Below are positions 8,159-16,210 of a DNA stretch of 48,024 bases, in pieces. Under the pieces are notes generated by a model. The model worked only from the letters and a program-made list of their open reading frames with translations, was not told the origin of the DNA and searched no databases. The DNA is taken from assembly GCA_028868305.1 (NCBI GenBank), contig JAGWUS010000030.1:1-48024 (forward strand). Reading direction: 5' to 3'. How positions within the stretch are numbered: the first letter of the stretch is position 1; each line of letters starts with the position of its first letter. This DNA is from Burkholderiales bacterium (GTDB lineage: Bacteria > Pseudomonadota > Gammaproteobacteria > Burkholderiales > Burkholderiaceae_C). The position numbers and the translations under genes are program-made.

Positions 8159-8977
8159 ATGTCCCGCATCTATTCCATGGCCTATCTGACCTCCCACCGC
8201 TGTACGCCGCCCGAAGCTGTGCGCATTGCAGCGGCCAACGGTTACGCCTATGTGGGCCTGCGTCTTTGGCCCAATGCACCCGGCGCACCCCAGCAACATC
8301 TGCTGGGCTTGCCCACGGTGTTGCGCGAAACCGTGGCAGCACAGAACGATACCGGCGTGGGCGTGTTTGACCTGGAGATCATCCGCATTGGCGAGCAGTT
8401 CGACCCGCACACCTGGGACGCGCTGTATGACGCGGGTGCAGCGCTCAAGGCCAAGGCGATCCTGGTGGCCGGAGACGATAGGGACGAAGCCCGACTGACC
8501 GCCAACTACGCCCGCCTGTGCGAAGTGATGAAGCCGTATGGCATGACGGCCGACCTGGAGTTCATGCCCTGGACCGCAGTGACCGATGCCAAATCGGCTC
8601 TTCGCATTGTCAACAACGCGGGCAAGCCAACCAACGCGGGCATTCTGGTCGATGCACTGCACTTTGGCCGGTCCACCACCACGCTTTCCGATATCCGCGC
8701 CATACCGCGTGACTTGCTGCATTACGCGCAGATTTGCGATGCAGAAGCAGGTTTGAACTTCACCACCGAGCAGATGATCCACACCGCGCGCTGCGAGCGT
8801 CTGTTGCCGGGTGATGGCAGCATCGATGTGCAGGGCCTGTTTGATACGCTGCCCGCCGATCTGCCCATCAGTGTCGAGGTGGTCAATTTTGAGCGAGAAA
8901 AGACAGCCGGCCCCACTGAGTGGGCTGCCACCTGCATCGCCGCCTGTCGCCCGTTCGTTGAAGCACTGCCATGTTGA
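8159..8977 (+). CDS. Sugar-phosphate isomerase/epimerase-like TIM barrel (AP_endonuc_2)
   Basis: A 272-residue protein of the xylose-isomerase-like barrel family. All four usual metal ligands can be placed: Glu134 (DLEFMPW), Asp165 (ILVDALHFGRS), Gln191 (HYAQICDA) and Glu240 (SVEVVN). The family includes 3-dehydroshikimate dehydratase and inosose dehydratase/isomerases, so a dehydration or isomerisation of a hydroxylated oxo-ring acid fits the context. It is a different branch from the QuiC-like protein at 15315-16208. The start ATG 8159 is chosen over a TTG four codons upstream because of family fit. Last gene of the tightly spaced group that begins with the Gfo/Idh/MocA gene. Confidence 0.83.
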   Translation: MSRIYSMAYLTSHRCTPPEAVRIAAANGYAYVGLRLWPNAPGAPQQHLLGLPTVLRETVAAQNDTGVGVFDLEIIRIGEQFDPHTWDALYDAGAALKAKAILVAGDDRDEARLTANYARLCEVMKPYGMTADLEFMPWTAVTDAKSALRIVNNAGKPTNAGILVDALHFGRSTTTLSDIRAIPRDLLHYAQICDAEAGLNFTTEQMIHTARCERLLPGDGSIDVQGLFDTLPADLPISVEVVNFEREKTAGPTEWAATCIAACRPFVEALPC

Positions 8978-9086
8978 TCACCTTCGTCCGCATTTCCCGT
9001 TTGCCGTTTTTCTTCGGTGCGCGCTGGTTCAGTAGCGCTTGAAGTAGGTACACCCTGGAGGCGCCTCGCGCCACCCTCTCAAGGGG

Positions 9087-9127
9087 GCGATACCAGTCGC
9101 CCGGCCGAGCCGGTTCGACGGTATCGC
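9087..9127. repeat. Nested stem-loop in 193-bp gap
   Basis: The gap 8978-9170 has no convincing gene. It contains GCGATACC (9087-9094) paired perfectly with GGTATCGC (9120-9127), and inside it CCGGC (9101-9105) paired with GCCGG (9109-9113) around CGA. GC-rich flanks (GGCGCC, CCACCCTCTCAAGGGGG) resemble short palindromic elements between genes. It could act as a transcript-end or processing hairpin between the TIM-barrel and acyl-CoA dehydrogenase genes; there is no T-run, so it is not a classical terminator. Confidence 0.5.
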
Positions 9128-9170
9128 TGATGCAACCCTGTAAGCCACAAACACTGAAAGATCAACGACC

Positions 9171-10334
9171 ATGGACTTCTCTCTTAACGACGAACAGAAA
9201 ATGATGATCGACACCATCCGTCGCTTCATCGCCGAAGAACTCAAACCCCTTGAAGACGCGCTGGAAAACACCGGTGCCCTCCCCGAGGCCGATGCCCGCC
9301 GCATCCACACCCAATCGAAAGCGCTGGGCCTGTACGCACTGAACATGCCAGCTGAACTGGGGGGTGGTGGTCTGTCCAATATCGATCGCATCATTTGCGA
9401 AGAGCAGTTTGGCCACACCACTGACATGCTGATCCGCCGTGCGTTTGGCAACGTATACGAGCCTCTGCTGCATTGCAAGGGCGCGCAGATCGACCGCTGG
9501 TTGAAACCCGCTGTGGCAGGCGCGCGCACCTGTGCCATCACCATCACTGAATCGGGCGCGGGCTCTGACGCGGCGGGTATCAAGACCCACGCCAAACGCA
9601 ATGAGCAGGGCCAGTGGGTGTTGAAAGGCAGCAAGCACTTCATCAGTGACGGCGAGTGGTCTGACTTCTTTCTGGTGTCTGCCAAGACCGGCGACAAGGA
9701 AATCAGCATGTTCATGGTGGACAAGGGCCTGGCTGGCTTCACGGTGGGCAAGGACCAGAAAATGATGGGTTTGCGCGGCACGCCGCATCTCGAACTGTTC
9801 TTTGACAACGTGGTGCTGGAAGATGTCGCGCTGCTGGGCGAACAAGGTCAGGGTTTCAAGCTGGCCATGGGCGCGCTCAATGTGGTGCGCCTGGCGCAGG
9901 TGGGCGCGCGTGCGGTGGGCAAGGCCACGCATGTCTGCGAAATGATGGTGGAGTACGCCAGCGACCGCAAGCAGTTCGGTCAGCGCATTGGCGACTTCCA
10001 GATGGTGCAGCAGCAGATTGCCGACAGCGTGATCGAGATCAACGCCGCGCGCTGGATGGTCTACCAGGCGGCCTGGATGCTGGACCAGGGGCTGGACGCG
10101 CGCGAGCAGATCGCCATGGTGAAGGTACATGCGGCCGAAACGTTGGGCCGTGTGGTGGACCGGGCGGTGCAGATTTTTGGTGGCATGGGTTTCTGCAAGG
10201 AGCTGCCAGTTGAGCGCTACTACCGCGACGCCCGCATCTACCGCATCTTTGACGGCACGTCCGAGATTCACCGGGGGGTGATTGCCAAGAGCGTCATGAA
10301 GAAGGGCGCTGTGCTGTTTGATGTAAACCGGTAA
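9171..10334 (+). CDS. Acyl-CoA dehydrogenase with Asp at the catalytic-base position
   Basis: A 387-residue flavoprotein of normal family length. The three domains are visible: helical N-terminus, middle beta domain with AITITESGAGSDAAG and GSKHFISDG, and C-terminal helical domain ending YRDARIYRIFDGTSEIHRG. In MCAD-type enzymes the base is the Glu of the EGTS motif; here the equivalent residue is Asp361 (DGTSE). It removes two hydrogens from an acyl-CoA and passes electrons to ETF. The CoA-transferase gene starts 5 bases after its stop, so the two probably act on one substrate: transferase first, then dehydrogenase. Candidates are an alicyclic or short branched acid; the substrate cannot be named. 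Confidence 0.9.
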   Translation: MDFSLNDEQKMMIDTIRRFIAEELKPLEDALENTGALPEADARRIHTQSKALGLYALNMPAELGGGGLSNIDRIICEEQFGHTTDMLIRRAFGNVYEPLLHCKGAQIDRWLKPAVAGARTCAITITESGAGSDAAGIKTHAKRNEQGQWVLKGSKHFISDGEWSDFFLVSAKTGDKEISMFMVDKGLAGFTVGKDQKMMGLRGTPHLELFFDNVVLEDVALLGEQGQGFKLAMGALNVVRLAQVGARAVGKATHVCEMMVEYASDRKQFGQRIGDFQMVQQQIADSVIEINAARWMVYQAAWMLDQGLDAREQIAMVKVHAAETLGRVVDRAVQIFGGMGFCKELPVERYYRDARIYRIFDGTSEIHRGVIAKSVMKKGAVLFDVNR

Positions 10335-10339
10335 GCGCC

Positions 10340-11920
10340 ATGCAACACTCCAAATTCATGACCGCTGCCGACGCAGCGAATCTGATCCAGGACGGCGACA
10401 CCATTGGACTGATGGGTGGCGGCGGCGGCTTGATGGAAGCCACGCACATGTTCGAAGCAGTGCAAGCGCGGTTCATGACAACGCAGACCCCCCGCAACCT
10501 CACGGTGATGCACGCCCTGGGTATTGGTGACAAAAAGACCAAGGGCATGAACTATTTTGCGCATGAAGGGCTGGTCAGAAAAGTGATCGGTGGCCACTGG
10601 GTCTGGTCGCCTGCCATGCAGCAGCTGGCGCTGAGCAACAAGATCGAGGCCTACATCCTGCCCGGGGGCGTGAGCAGCCAGCTTATGCGCGAAATTGGCG
10701 CCGGCCGCCCCGGCTTGATCAGCCACGTCGGCCTGGGCACGGTCTGCGACCCGCGATTCGGCGGCGGCCGCATGAACGACGCCGCGAAAGACGACCTGGC
10801 GGAAGTGATCCAGATCGATGGCCGCGAGTGGCTGCGCTACAAGCCCTTTCCCATTCACGTGGCCATTGTGCGCGCCAGCGCCGCCGACGAAGACGGCAAC
10901 ATCAGCTTCGAACACGAAGCCGCCAATCTCGACGCACAGTCTCTCGCACTGGCCGCGCGAAACAGCGGCGGCACGGTGATCGTGCAGGTGAAGGAACGCC
11001 TGCCCAAAGGTGCACTCAAGGCCCGCGAGGTGCGCATCCCCGCTGCCTGGGTGGACGCCATCGTGGTCGACCCGACCCAGCAGACCAGCTACGACATCCC
11101 GTTCGACCCGGCTTTCAGCGGCGAACTCACCGGCGCAGCGCGTCACGCGAGCGAAGCCGACGACCATGCGCGCGAGCTTGCCGCGTCACAAGAGGCTTTT
11201 AGCGAACGCCAGGCTGTGGCGCGTCGCGCCCACGCTGAACTCTTCAACACCGGCAAAGCGCGCCCGGTCATCAACTACGGCGTAGGCGTGCCCGATGCGG
11301 TAGCCAAACTCATCGCTGCGCGTAACGAGCAGCACCGCATCTATCAGACCATCGAGCACGGCACCTACGGCGGCACGCTGATGGACGGCGTGTTATTCGG
11401 CTACGCACGCAACGCTACCGCCATGCTGGACGCGGCTACGCAGTTCGACTTCTACGGCGGTGGGGGCCTGGACATTGCGTTTCTGGGGTTTGGTGAGTTT
11501 GATGAAGAGGGCAGCGTGAACGTTTCGCGCCTGGGGGGTGTGACCGTGGGGCCTGGCGGCTTCATCGACATTGCGCAGAACGCGAAAAAGGTGGTGTTCT
11601 GCGGCACGCTGGCGGCCAAGGGCGTGAAGCTCGCCACAGGCGACGGCCAGATGCGTGTGAACCAACAAGGTGGGGTGAAAAAGCTGGTGAAGAAAGTGGA
11701 TCAGATCACCTTCAGCGGCCCGCAGGGCCTGGTGCGCGGTCAGGAGGTGCTGTACCTCACCGAACGTGGTAGCTTCCGGCTGACCCCTCGGGGCATTGAG
11801 CTGTTTGAAATTGCGCCTGGCATCGACTTGCAGCGCGATGTACTGGACCAGATGGAGTTTTCCCCCAGGGTGGCAGCCAATCTGCAGGTGATGGATCGTG
11901 CCATCTTCAGCGCTGGCTGA
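10340..11920 (+). CDS. Acyl-CoA:carboxylate CoA-transferase, fused two-domain (YdiF/PCT-like)
   Basis: A 526-residue family I CoA-transferase in which the alpha-like half (1-~280) and beta-like half are fused, as in propionate CoA-transferase and YdiF. The catalytic glutamate is Glu339 in TIEHGTYGG, which forms the glutamyl-CoA thioester. The alpha half shows a glycine-rich loop, LMGGGGGLMEA. It activates a carboxylic acid using an acyl-CoA donor; adjacency to the acyl-CoA dehydrogenase (5-bp gap) suggests that the product feeds that enzyme. It is distinct from the two-subunit transferase at 32.9 kb. Confidence 0.88.
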   Translation: MQHSKFMTAADAANLIQDGDTIGLMGGGGGLMEATHMFEAVQARFMTTQTPRNLTVMHALGIGDKKTKGMNYFAHEGLVRKVIGGHWVWSPAMQQLALSNKIEAYILPGGVSSQLMREIGAGRPGLISHVGLGTVCDPRFGGGRMNDAAKDDLAEVIQIDGREWLRYKPFPIHVAIVRASAADEDGNISFEHEAANLDAQSLALAARNSGGTVIVQVKERLPKGALKAREVRIPAAWVDAIVVDPTQQTSYDIPFDPAFSGELTGAARHASEADDHARELAASQEAFSERQAVARRAHAELFNTGKARPVINYGVGVPDAVAKLIAARNEQHRIYQTIEHGTYGGTLMDGVLFGYARNATAMLDAATQFDFYGGGGLDIAFLGFGEFDEEGSVNVSRLGGVTVGPGGFIDIAQNAKKVVFCGTLAAKGVKLATGDGQMRVNQQGGVKKLVKKVDQITFSGPQGLVRGQEVLYLTERGSFRLTPRGIELFEIAPGIDLQRDVLDQMEFSPRVAANLQVMDRAIFSAG

Positions 11921-12033
11921 CCTGCGCCCGTTGGCTCCCAACAGGCCGCCATGGAACCCAGGGGGGGTACCGAGGGTGTCTTGGTAAACTTCGGCATCAC
12001 CCGCAGAACGCCCCGGGTAGAAAGGCAGGTCCA

Positions 12034-13797
12034 GTGTTGCGTATTTTTGACCTCTTGCTGCCGGCATGGTGCAAGCCTTATCCCCGAGAGCATCTTGCCA
12101 GTGACCTGCTTGCAGGTGTGATGGTGGCTATTCTGGTTCTGCCCCAAAGCCTAGCGTACGCCCTGCTGGCCGGGTTGCCACCGCAGGCAGGCTTGTTTGC
12201 CAGCATCTTGCCGGTCATCGTTTATGCCCTAGTGGGCAGCAGCATGACGCAGTCGGTGGGCCCGGTGGCCATCACGGCCATCATGACCTTTTCAGTACTT
12301 AGTCCGATCGCGGAACCTGGGTCTCCAAGCTACATTGCCATGGCTGCGGCGCTGTCTTTGCTCTCCGGTGTCCTAGTGCTCGCTCTCGGCGCCTTGCGCT
12401 TGGGGTTTCTGTCCAATCTTTTGAGTCGCCCCGTAGTGGCGGGCTTTATCACAGGGTCTGCGGTGCTGATACTGAACAGCCAACTCAAATTGCTGCTCGG
12501 TTTGCAGGTACAGGGTGCCAGTGCGTGGGATGTGCTAGTGAAAACTTTGGAGCATGTGCCGCAGAGCAATCCGGTGACGTGCGTCATCAGCACGGTGGGG
12601 GTGCTGGTGTTGTGGGGCTCGCGCCGTTGGCTGGCCCGGACGCTCCAGCGGTTTGCTGTGCCGCGCGCGCGCGCCGAACTGGTCGAGCGACTGATCCCCC
12701 TGCTGGTGATTTCGGTTGCGACGCTGTGCGTTGTCGTGTTCGACCTGGACCGGCTCCATGGCGTTGCCGTGGTGGGGGATGTCAAGCTTGGCGCGTCGTT
12801 CTTCACGCTGGATGCCCTGCGGTTCAGCTCCCTGGGTGTGCTGGCGATTCCGGCCCTGACGCTGGCGTTCATCGGAACGGTACAAAACATTACCATGGCC
12901 CAGGCTTTGGCCATCAAACGGCGTGAGCGGATCAGTGCCAACCGTGAGTTGGTCGGTCTGGGCCTGTCCAATATCGTGGCGGCCTTTACGGGCGGCATGC
13001 CGGTGGGTGGCGGACTGTCCCGGACCGCCGTGAACGTTGCTTCGGGTGGGCAAACACCACTGGCCAGCGTAGTGACTGGGCTGGGTATTTTGGTGATTCT
13101 TGCCGTGGGAACGGCCGGCTTTGCCCGCATACCGCTGGCGATTCTGGCGGTCACTATTGTTGTGGCTGCCATCAGTATGGTGGATGCTGCGATGTTGCGG
13201 CGTGCCTGGGTGTACGACCGGGCCGATGCACTGGCATTTCTGGGGGCTGCATTGGGTGTGCTGGTGTTTGGATTGCAACTCGGCATCCTGTTGGGGATAG
13301 GCTTGTCCCTGGGCGCTTTGCTGTATCGGGCCAGCACCCCGCACATTGCGGTGGTGGGACGTATCTCGGCGTCAGAGCACTTTCGCAATGTCACGCGACA
13401 CGGGGTCGAGACCATCCCCGGTGTGCTGTTTGTGCGGATCGATGAGAGCATGTTCTTTGGCAACTGGGCCGCTGTGGAGGCGCGCCTGATGGCGGAAATC
13501 GCTAAAGTGCCTGGACTTCACGATCTGGTCCTCATCATGAGCGCCGTCAACCGGATTGATCTGACGGCGCTGGACGCGTTAACCGATTTTCAGCAGGATC
13601 TGAATGCCAGCGCCATTCAACTCTATCTGACAGAGGTGAAGGGACCGGTCCAGGACAGCCTTGAGGGGACTATTTTTCTCAGGCGACTCCAGGGGCTTAT
13701 TTTTCTGTCGACCAATGCGGCCTTTGAACACCTGAAGAGGGAGGCCGCCTTACCCGCAGCGAAGGAAGCAACATCCCCACCCATGACCCTGAACTGA
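12034..13797 (+). CDS. SulP-family anion transporter with STAS domain
   Basis: A 587-residue inner-membrane protein starting with GTG (or the adjacent TTG, 12037). The hydrophobic region of 10-14 segments opens with the SulP signature 'LPQSLAYALLAGLPPQAGLFAS' region, followed by a cytoplasmic STAS domain (about 440-560) containing LIMSAVNRIDLTALDAL. Family members carry sulfate, bicarbonate or dicarboxylates; the substrate is not visible. It ends 7 bp from the livK remnant encoded on the opposite strand. It does not belong obviously to the ring-acid pathway and may be independent. Confidence 0.92.
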   Translation: MLRIFDLLLPAWCKPYPREHLASDLLAGVMVAILVLPQSLAYALLAGLPPQAGLFASILPVIVYALVGSSMTQSVGPVAITAIMTFSVLSPIAEPGSPSYIAMAAALSLLSGVLVLALGALRLGFLSNLLSRPVVAGFITGSAVLILNSQLKLLLGLQVQGASAWDVLVKTLEHVPQSNPVTCVISTVGVLVLWGSRRWLARTLQRFAVPRARAELVERLIPLLVISVATLCVVVFDLDRLHGVAVVGDVKLGASFFTLDALRFSSLGVLAIPALTLAFIGTVQNITMAQALAIKRRERISANRELVGLGLSNIVAAFTGGMPVGGGLSRTAVNVASGGQTPLASVVTGLGILVILAVGTAGFARIPLAILAVTIVVAAISMVDAAMLRRAWVYDRADALAFLGAALGVLVFGLQLGILLGIGLSLGALLYRASTPHIAVVGRISASEHFRNVTRHGVETIPGVLFVRIDESMFFGNWAAVEARLMAEIAKVPGLHDLVLIMSAVNRIDLTALDALTDFQQDLNASAIQLYLTEVKGPVQDSLEGTIFLRRLQGLIFLSTNAAFEHLKREAALPAAKEATSPPMTLN

Positions 13798-13804
13798 ATC
13801 GGCG

Positions 13805-14044
13805 TTATTTCTTTCCGAGGGGCGGCAGCACTTCGGTAACCATCGGGCGGCCATTCCTGACTTCGACATGGTAGCTCTCATGGTCCAGGTCGCCCCTGTC
13901 ATCAAACTTCACGTCCATCAGGATGCATGGGCTCATTGCAACCTTGATTTCCAGCCCCTTCATGGCCTGGGCCACGGCCTTGCGGTCCAGCTTGCCGGCT
14001 TTCTCGATGGCGACCGTGTTGGCCGGTTCTTTAATAAGCAAACC
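13805..14044 (-). pseudogene. Remnant of a livK-type ABC binding-protein gene
   Basis: In the minus frame ending at 13805 the last ~70 residues (from about 14014) read AIEKAGKLDRKAVAQAMKG, then ILMDVKFDDRGDLDHESY and VEVRNGRP. These align with the C-terminus of the intact LivK at 20700-21896 (AIEKVGKLDRKAVAAAMHG, VLMDVSFDNNGDLDRESF, VEVKNGKQ). The N-terminal ~300 residues are missing: the frame upstream runs antisense-like into pcaB and has no family likeness. It lies directly after pcaB at the 3' end of the liv operon, so it is probably what is left of a second binding-protein gene after a deletion. Confidence 0.82.
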
Positions 14045-14097
14045 GGCATGCGTCCTACCGAATTCCGGGCTGCAGCCAGCGGCTCCCTGGCGGTAGC

Positions 14098-15318
14098 TTA
14101 AGCCGCCAGCCGTACGGCTGGCGTTGCCAGATCGGCACGCAGAGCCTGCAGACAGCTGCGTGCAATCTCTCCTGCGCCATTGGCAAGTTGCGGGTCGAAC
14201 CAGGTCCTGGCTTCCTCTTTGGTTACAGAGCGCGCAGCGTCTGCAATGTGGGCGCTCATCCGTCCGGTGTCGATTACCAGGTCTGGCAGAGCGCTGGCCA
14301 TGGCCTTGGAACTGGCGTGTGCCGACATGAGCAATTGGGCCCATTCGGCCAGTTCTGCCTGCCAGCCACCCAAAGCCCGTTCGTGCTCCTGTGGCATGGC
14401 AGCCAGCATGGTGGCCAGCCGTTGCGGTACCCGCGCCGCCGCAGCCAGCGCGGCCATGCTGGCAACCGGATTGTTTTTGTAAGGCATGTCCGAGGATGCG
14501 CCGCGGCCAGGTTCACGGCCTTCCGAAACCTCGCCTACCTCCAACTGGCCCAGCAAAGAAATGTCTTTGGCGATTTTCCCGAGGCTACCTACCATCAGGG
14601 CCAAATCACAGCCCAATGCCAGCCATTCATCGCGCTGGGTATGCCAGGACGACTGCGGAATTTCAAGGCCGAGCTCCCTGGCCATATGGGCCACGATTTG
14701 CGGGCCTTTGTCGCCCATGCGTGCCAGCGTGCCCACGCCGCCACCGAGCTGCACTTTCAGCGCTCCCAGGCGGGCCACGCGCAAGCGATGTAGGCTGCGC
14801 ACCAGGGGCGCAGCCCAATGGGCGCATTTGAGACCGAAGCTGGTGACCGAGGCCGGCTGCATCAGTGTGCGGGCAAGCATGGGCGTGGCCATGTGTTTCT
14901 GCGCCAGGGTAAGCAGAGCTTCGATGCTCTTTTTCAAGAGCACTTCGATGTCGTTCAGAACGTCCCTGGTGATCAGGGCCATGGTGGTATCGATGACGTC
15001 CTGGCTGGTGCTGCCCAGGTGCACAAAAGGCACGGCGTCCTGGTTGAACAGGCCCACGGTTTCCTTCAGGCTCCTGACCAGTGGAATGGCCAGGCTGCCG
15101 GAGCGGCTGCTCTCGCGCACGATTTTGCTGCAATCAAACAGGTCGACCTTGCAGGTGCCTACGATAGACCGCGCGGCCGATTCAGGCACCAGTCCTGCGG
15201 CGGCTTGGGCACTGACCAGGGCGGACTCGAAACGCAGCATGGCCGCCACAAAGTTGCGGTCGCCAAAGGCCTCCAGCACCTCGGACGTGGACAGAAAGCC
15301 TTCCAGTACGCTGCTCAT
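14098..15318 (-). CDS. pcaB: PcaB-type 3-carboxy-cis,cis-muconate cycloisomerase
   Basis: A 406-residue member of the fumarase/aspartase superfamily. The three conserved regions are VHLGSTSQDVIDTT (99-112), RTLMQPASVTSFGLK (150-164) and the signature GASSDMPYKNNP (273-284; the usual form is GSSxMPxKxNP). PcaB-type enzymes form gamma-carboxymuconolactone from 3-carboxymuconate in protocatechuate degradation. The start overlaps the stop of the dehydroshikimate dehydratase gene (ATGA-type), so the product of that enzyme, protocatechuate, fits this step two reactions later. No pcaGH, pcaC or pcaD is in the window. Substitutions in the signature (Asp, Tyr and Asn in place of common residues) leave room for a related lyase activity. 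Confidence 0.82.
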   Translation of the reverse strand: MSSVLEGFLSTSEVLEAFGDRNFVAAMLRFESALVSAQAAAGLVPESAARSIVGTCKVDLFDCSKIVRESSRSGSLAIPLVRSLKETVGLFNQDAVPFVHLGSTSQDVIDTTMALITRDVLNDIEVLLKKSIEALLTLAQKHMATPMLARTLMQPASVTSFGLKCAHWAAPLVRSLHRLRVARLGALKVQLGGGVGTLARMGDKGPQIVAHMARELGLEIPQSSWHTQRDEWLALGCDLALMVGSLGKIAKDISLLGQLEVGEVSEGREPGRGASSDMPYKNNPVASMAALAAAARVPQRLATMLAAMPQEHERALGGWQAELAEWAQLLMSAHASSKAMASALPDLVIDTGRMSAHIADAARSVTKEEARTWFDPQLANGAGEIARSCLQALRADLATPAVRLAA

Positions 15319-16208
15319 CGCTTCAGTCGCATCGCATTGGGGAGGGGGACCGAGCGGCGCAGCACATCCTCACCGAGCCAGAGCGCTGCCTTTTTGGCCC
15401 TTTGGGCCACGGCAGTCAGGGGCATCTGCTGGTAGTCGTCATTGAAGACCTCAAAACTGTAGTCCCCGCGGTAGCCCAGTTCGTGGAGTTTGCTGACAAG
15501 TGCTGCCAGAGCCTCGCTGTGCACCCCCTCACCGGGAAACACCCGGAAGGTGCGGGCCGTGCTGATACGCTCTTCCACGGTCTTGATTTCGTTCCACATG
15601 AAGTCGGCAAGCTGCACCAGGAAGATTTTGCTGGGGTCCAGCATTTCCAGCTCTTCCAGCGGCGTCTTGGTGGCAAACATGTGGAAAGAGTCGAAACCAA
15701 GTCCCAGGTTGGGCATGTCGGCCTGGGTAATGACATCCCAGGCCTGCGGAAATTCATTGATGGTGCGCCCCCAGGACAGTGCCTCAAAGGCAATCCGGAT
15801 GTTCATGGGGATGGCCAGCATGGCCAGCTTGCGCAGGTCCCTGACCAGGGCCGGGGTATCGCCAGTCGCGTGGGTCGAAGTACTGGAGCAGGCCAGCATG
15901 GTGCGGCAGTCCAGCGCCGCGCACATTTCCATCATGCTTTTGGCGATGTCTATCTTGTACTCATGCAGGTGGCCACTCAGCCCCTCAAAGTCGCGCAGCA
16001 CCTGAAAACCCGTAACCCGCAGCCCGCTGTCTTTCACCTCTTGCACCGCAGCTTCCCAGCCCTGGGGATGCCCCACCAGGTCACGTGCCAGCAGCATCAC
16101 CTGGGTGAAGCCTGCGCCACGGATCGCATCCAGCTTGGCCTGCAGTGGGCCGGCCAGCGAGATGGTGTCCATCCCGAAGTTGTCGATATTGCCCTGAAAC
16201 TGGCTCAT
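15315..16208 (-). CDS. 3-dehydroshikimate dehydratase (QuiC N-terminal domain type)
   Basis: A 297-residue TIM-barrel protein. Blocks such as FQVLRDFEGL, EALSWGRTIN, DSFHMFATKTP, KIFLVQLAD, FRVFPGEG and EVFND match what I recall of the N-terminal domain of Pseudomonas QuiC. Metal ligands Glu142, Asp173, Gln199 and Glu253 are all present. The reaction is 3-dehydroshikimate to protocatechuate plus water. In QuiC this domain is fused to an HPPD-like domain; here the HPPD-like protein is a separate gene immediately upstream (2-bp gap). pcaB follows with a 4-base overlap. This is the clearest functional call in the minus-strand operon and sets its theme as quinate/shikimate use. Confidence 0.87.
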   Translation of the reverse strand: MSQFQGNIDNFGMDTISLAGPLQAKLDAIRGAGFTQVMLLARDLVGHPQGWEAAVQEVKDSGLRVTGFQVLRDFEGLSGHLHEYKIDIAKSMMEMCAALDCRTMLACSSTSTHATGDTPALVRDLRKLAMLAIPMNIRIAFEALSWGRTINEFPQAWDVITQADMPNLGLGFDSFHMFATKTPLEELEMLDPSKIFLVQLADFMWNEIKTVEERISTARTFRVFPGEGVHSEALAALVSKLHELGYRGDYSFEVFNDDYQQMPLTAVAQRAKKAALWLGEDVLRRSVPLPNAMRLKR

Positions 16209-16210
16209 GG

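Noticed and set aside
8970..9041. Small ORF overlapping the end of the TIM-barrel gene
   Set aside because: About 23 codons with no ribosome site of its own and no recognisable feature.
9162..10271. 369-residue open frame on the minus strand
   Set aside because: It mirrors the acyl-CoA dehydrogenase gene and shows no domain.
12330..13463. 377-residue Ser/Thr/Arg-rich frame on the minus strand
   Set aside because: Antisense to the SulP membrane protein gene; composition is that of a complementary hydrophobic gene.
13805..14344. Complete 179-residue gene in place of a remnant
   Set aside because: Only the last ~70 residues resemble LivK; the first ~100 are antisense to pcaB and have no likeness, so a functional protein of this length is not supported.
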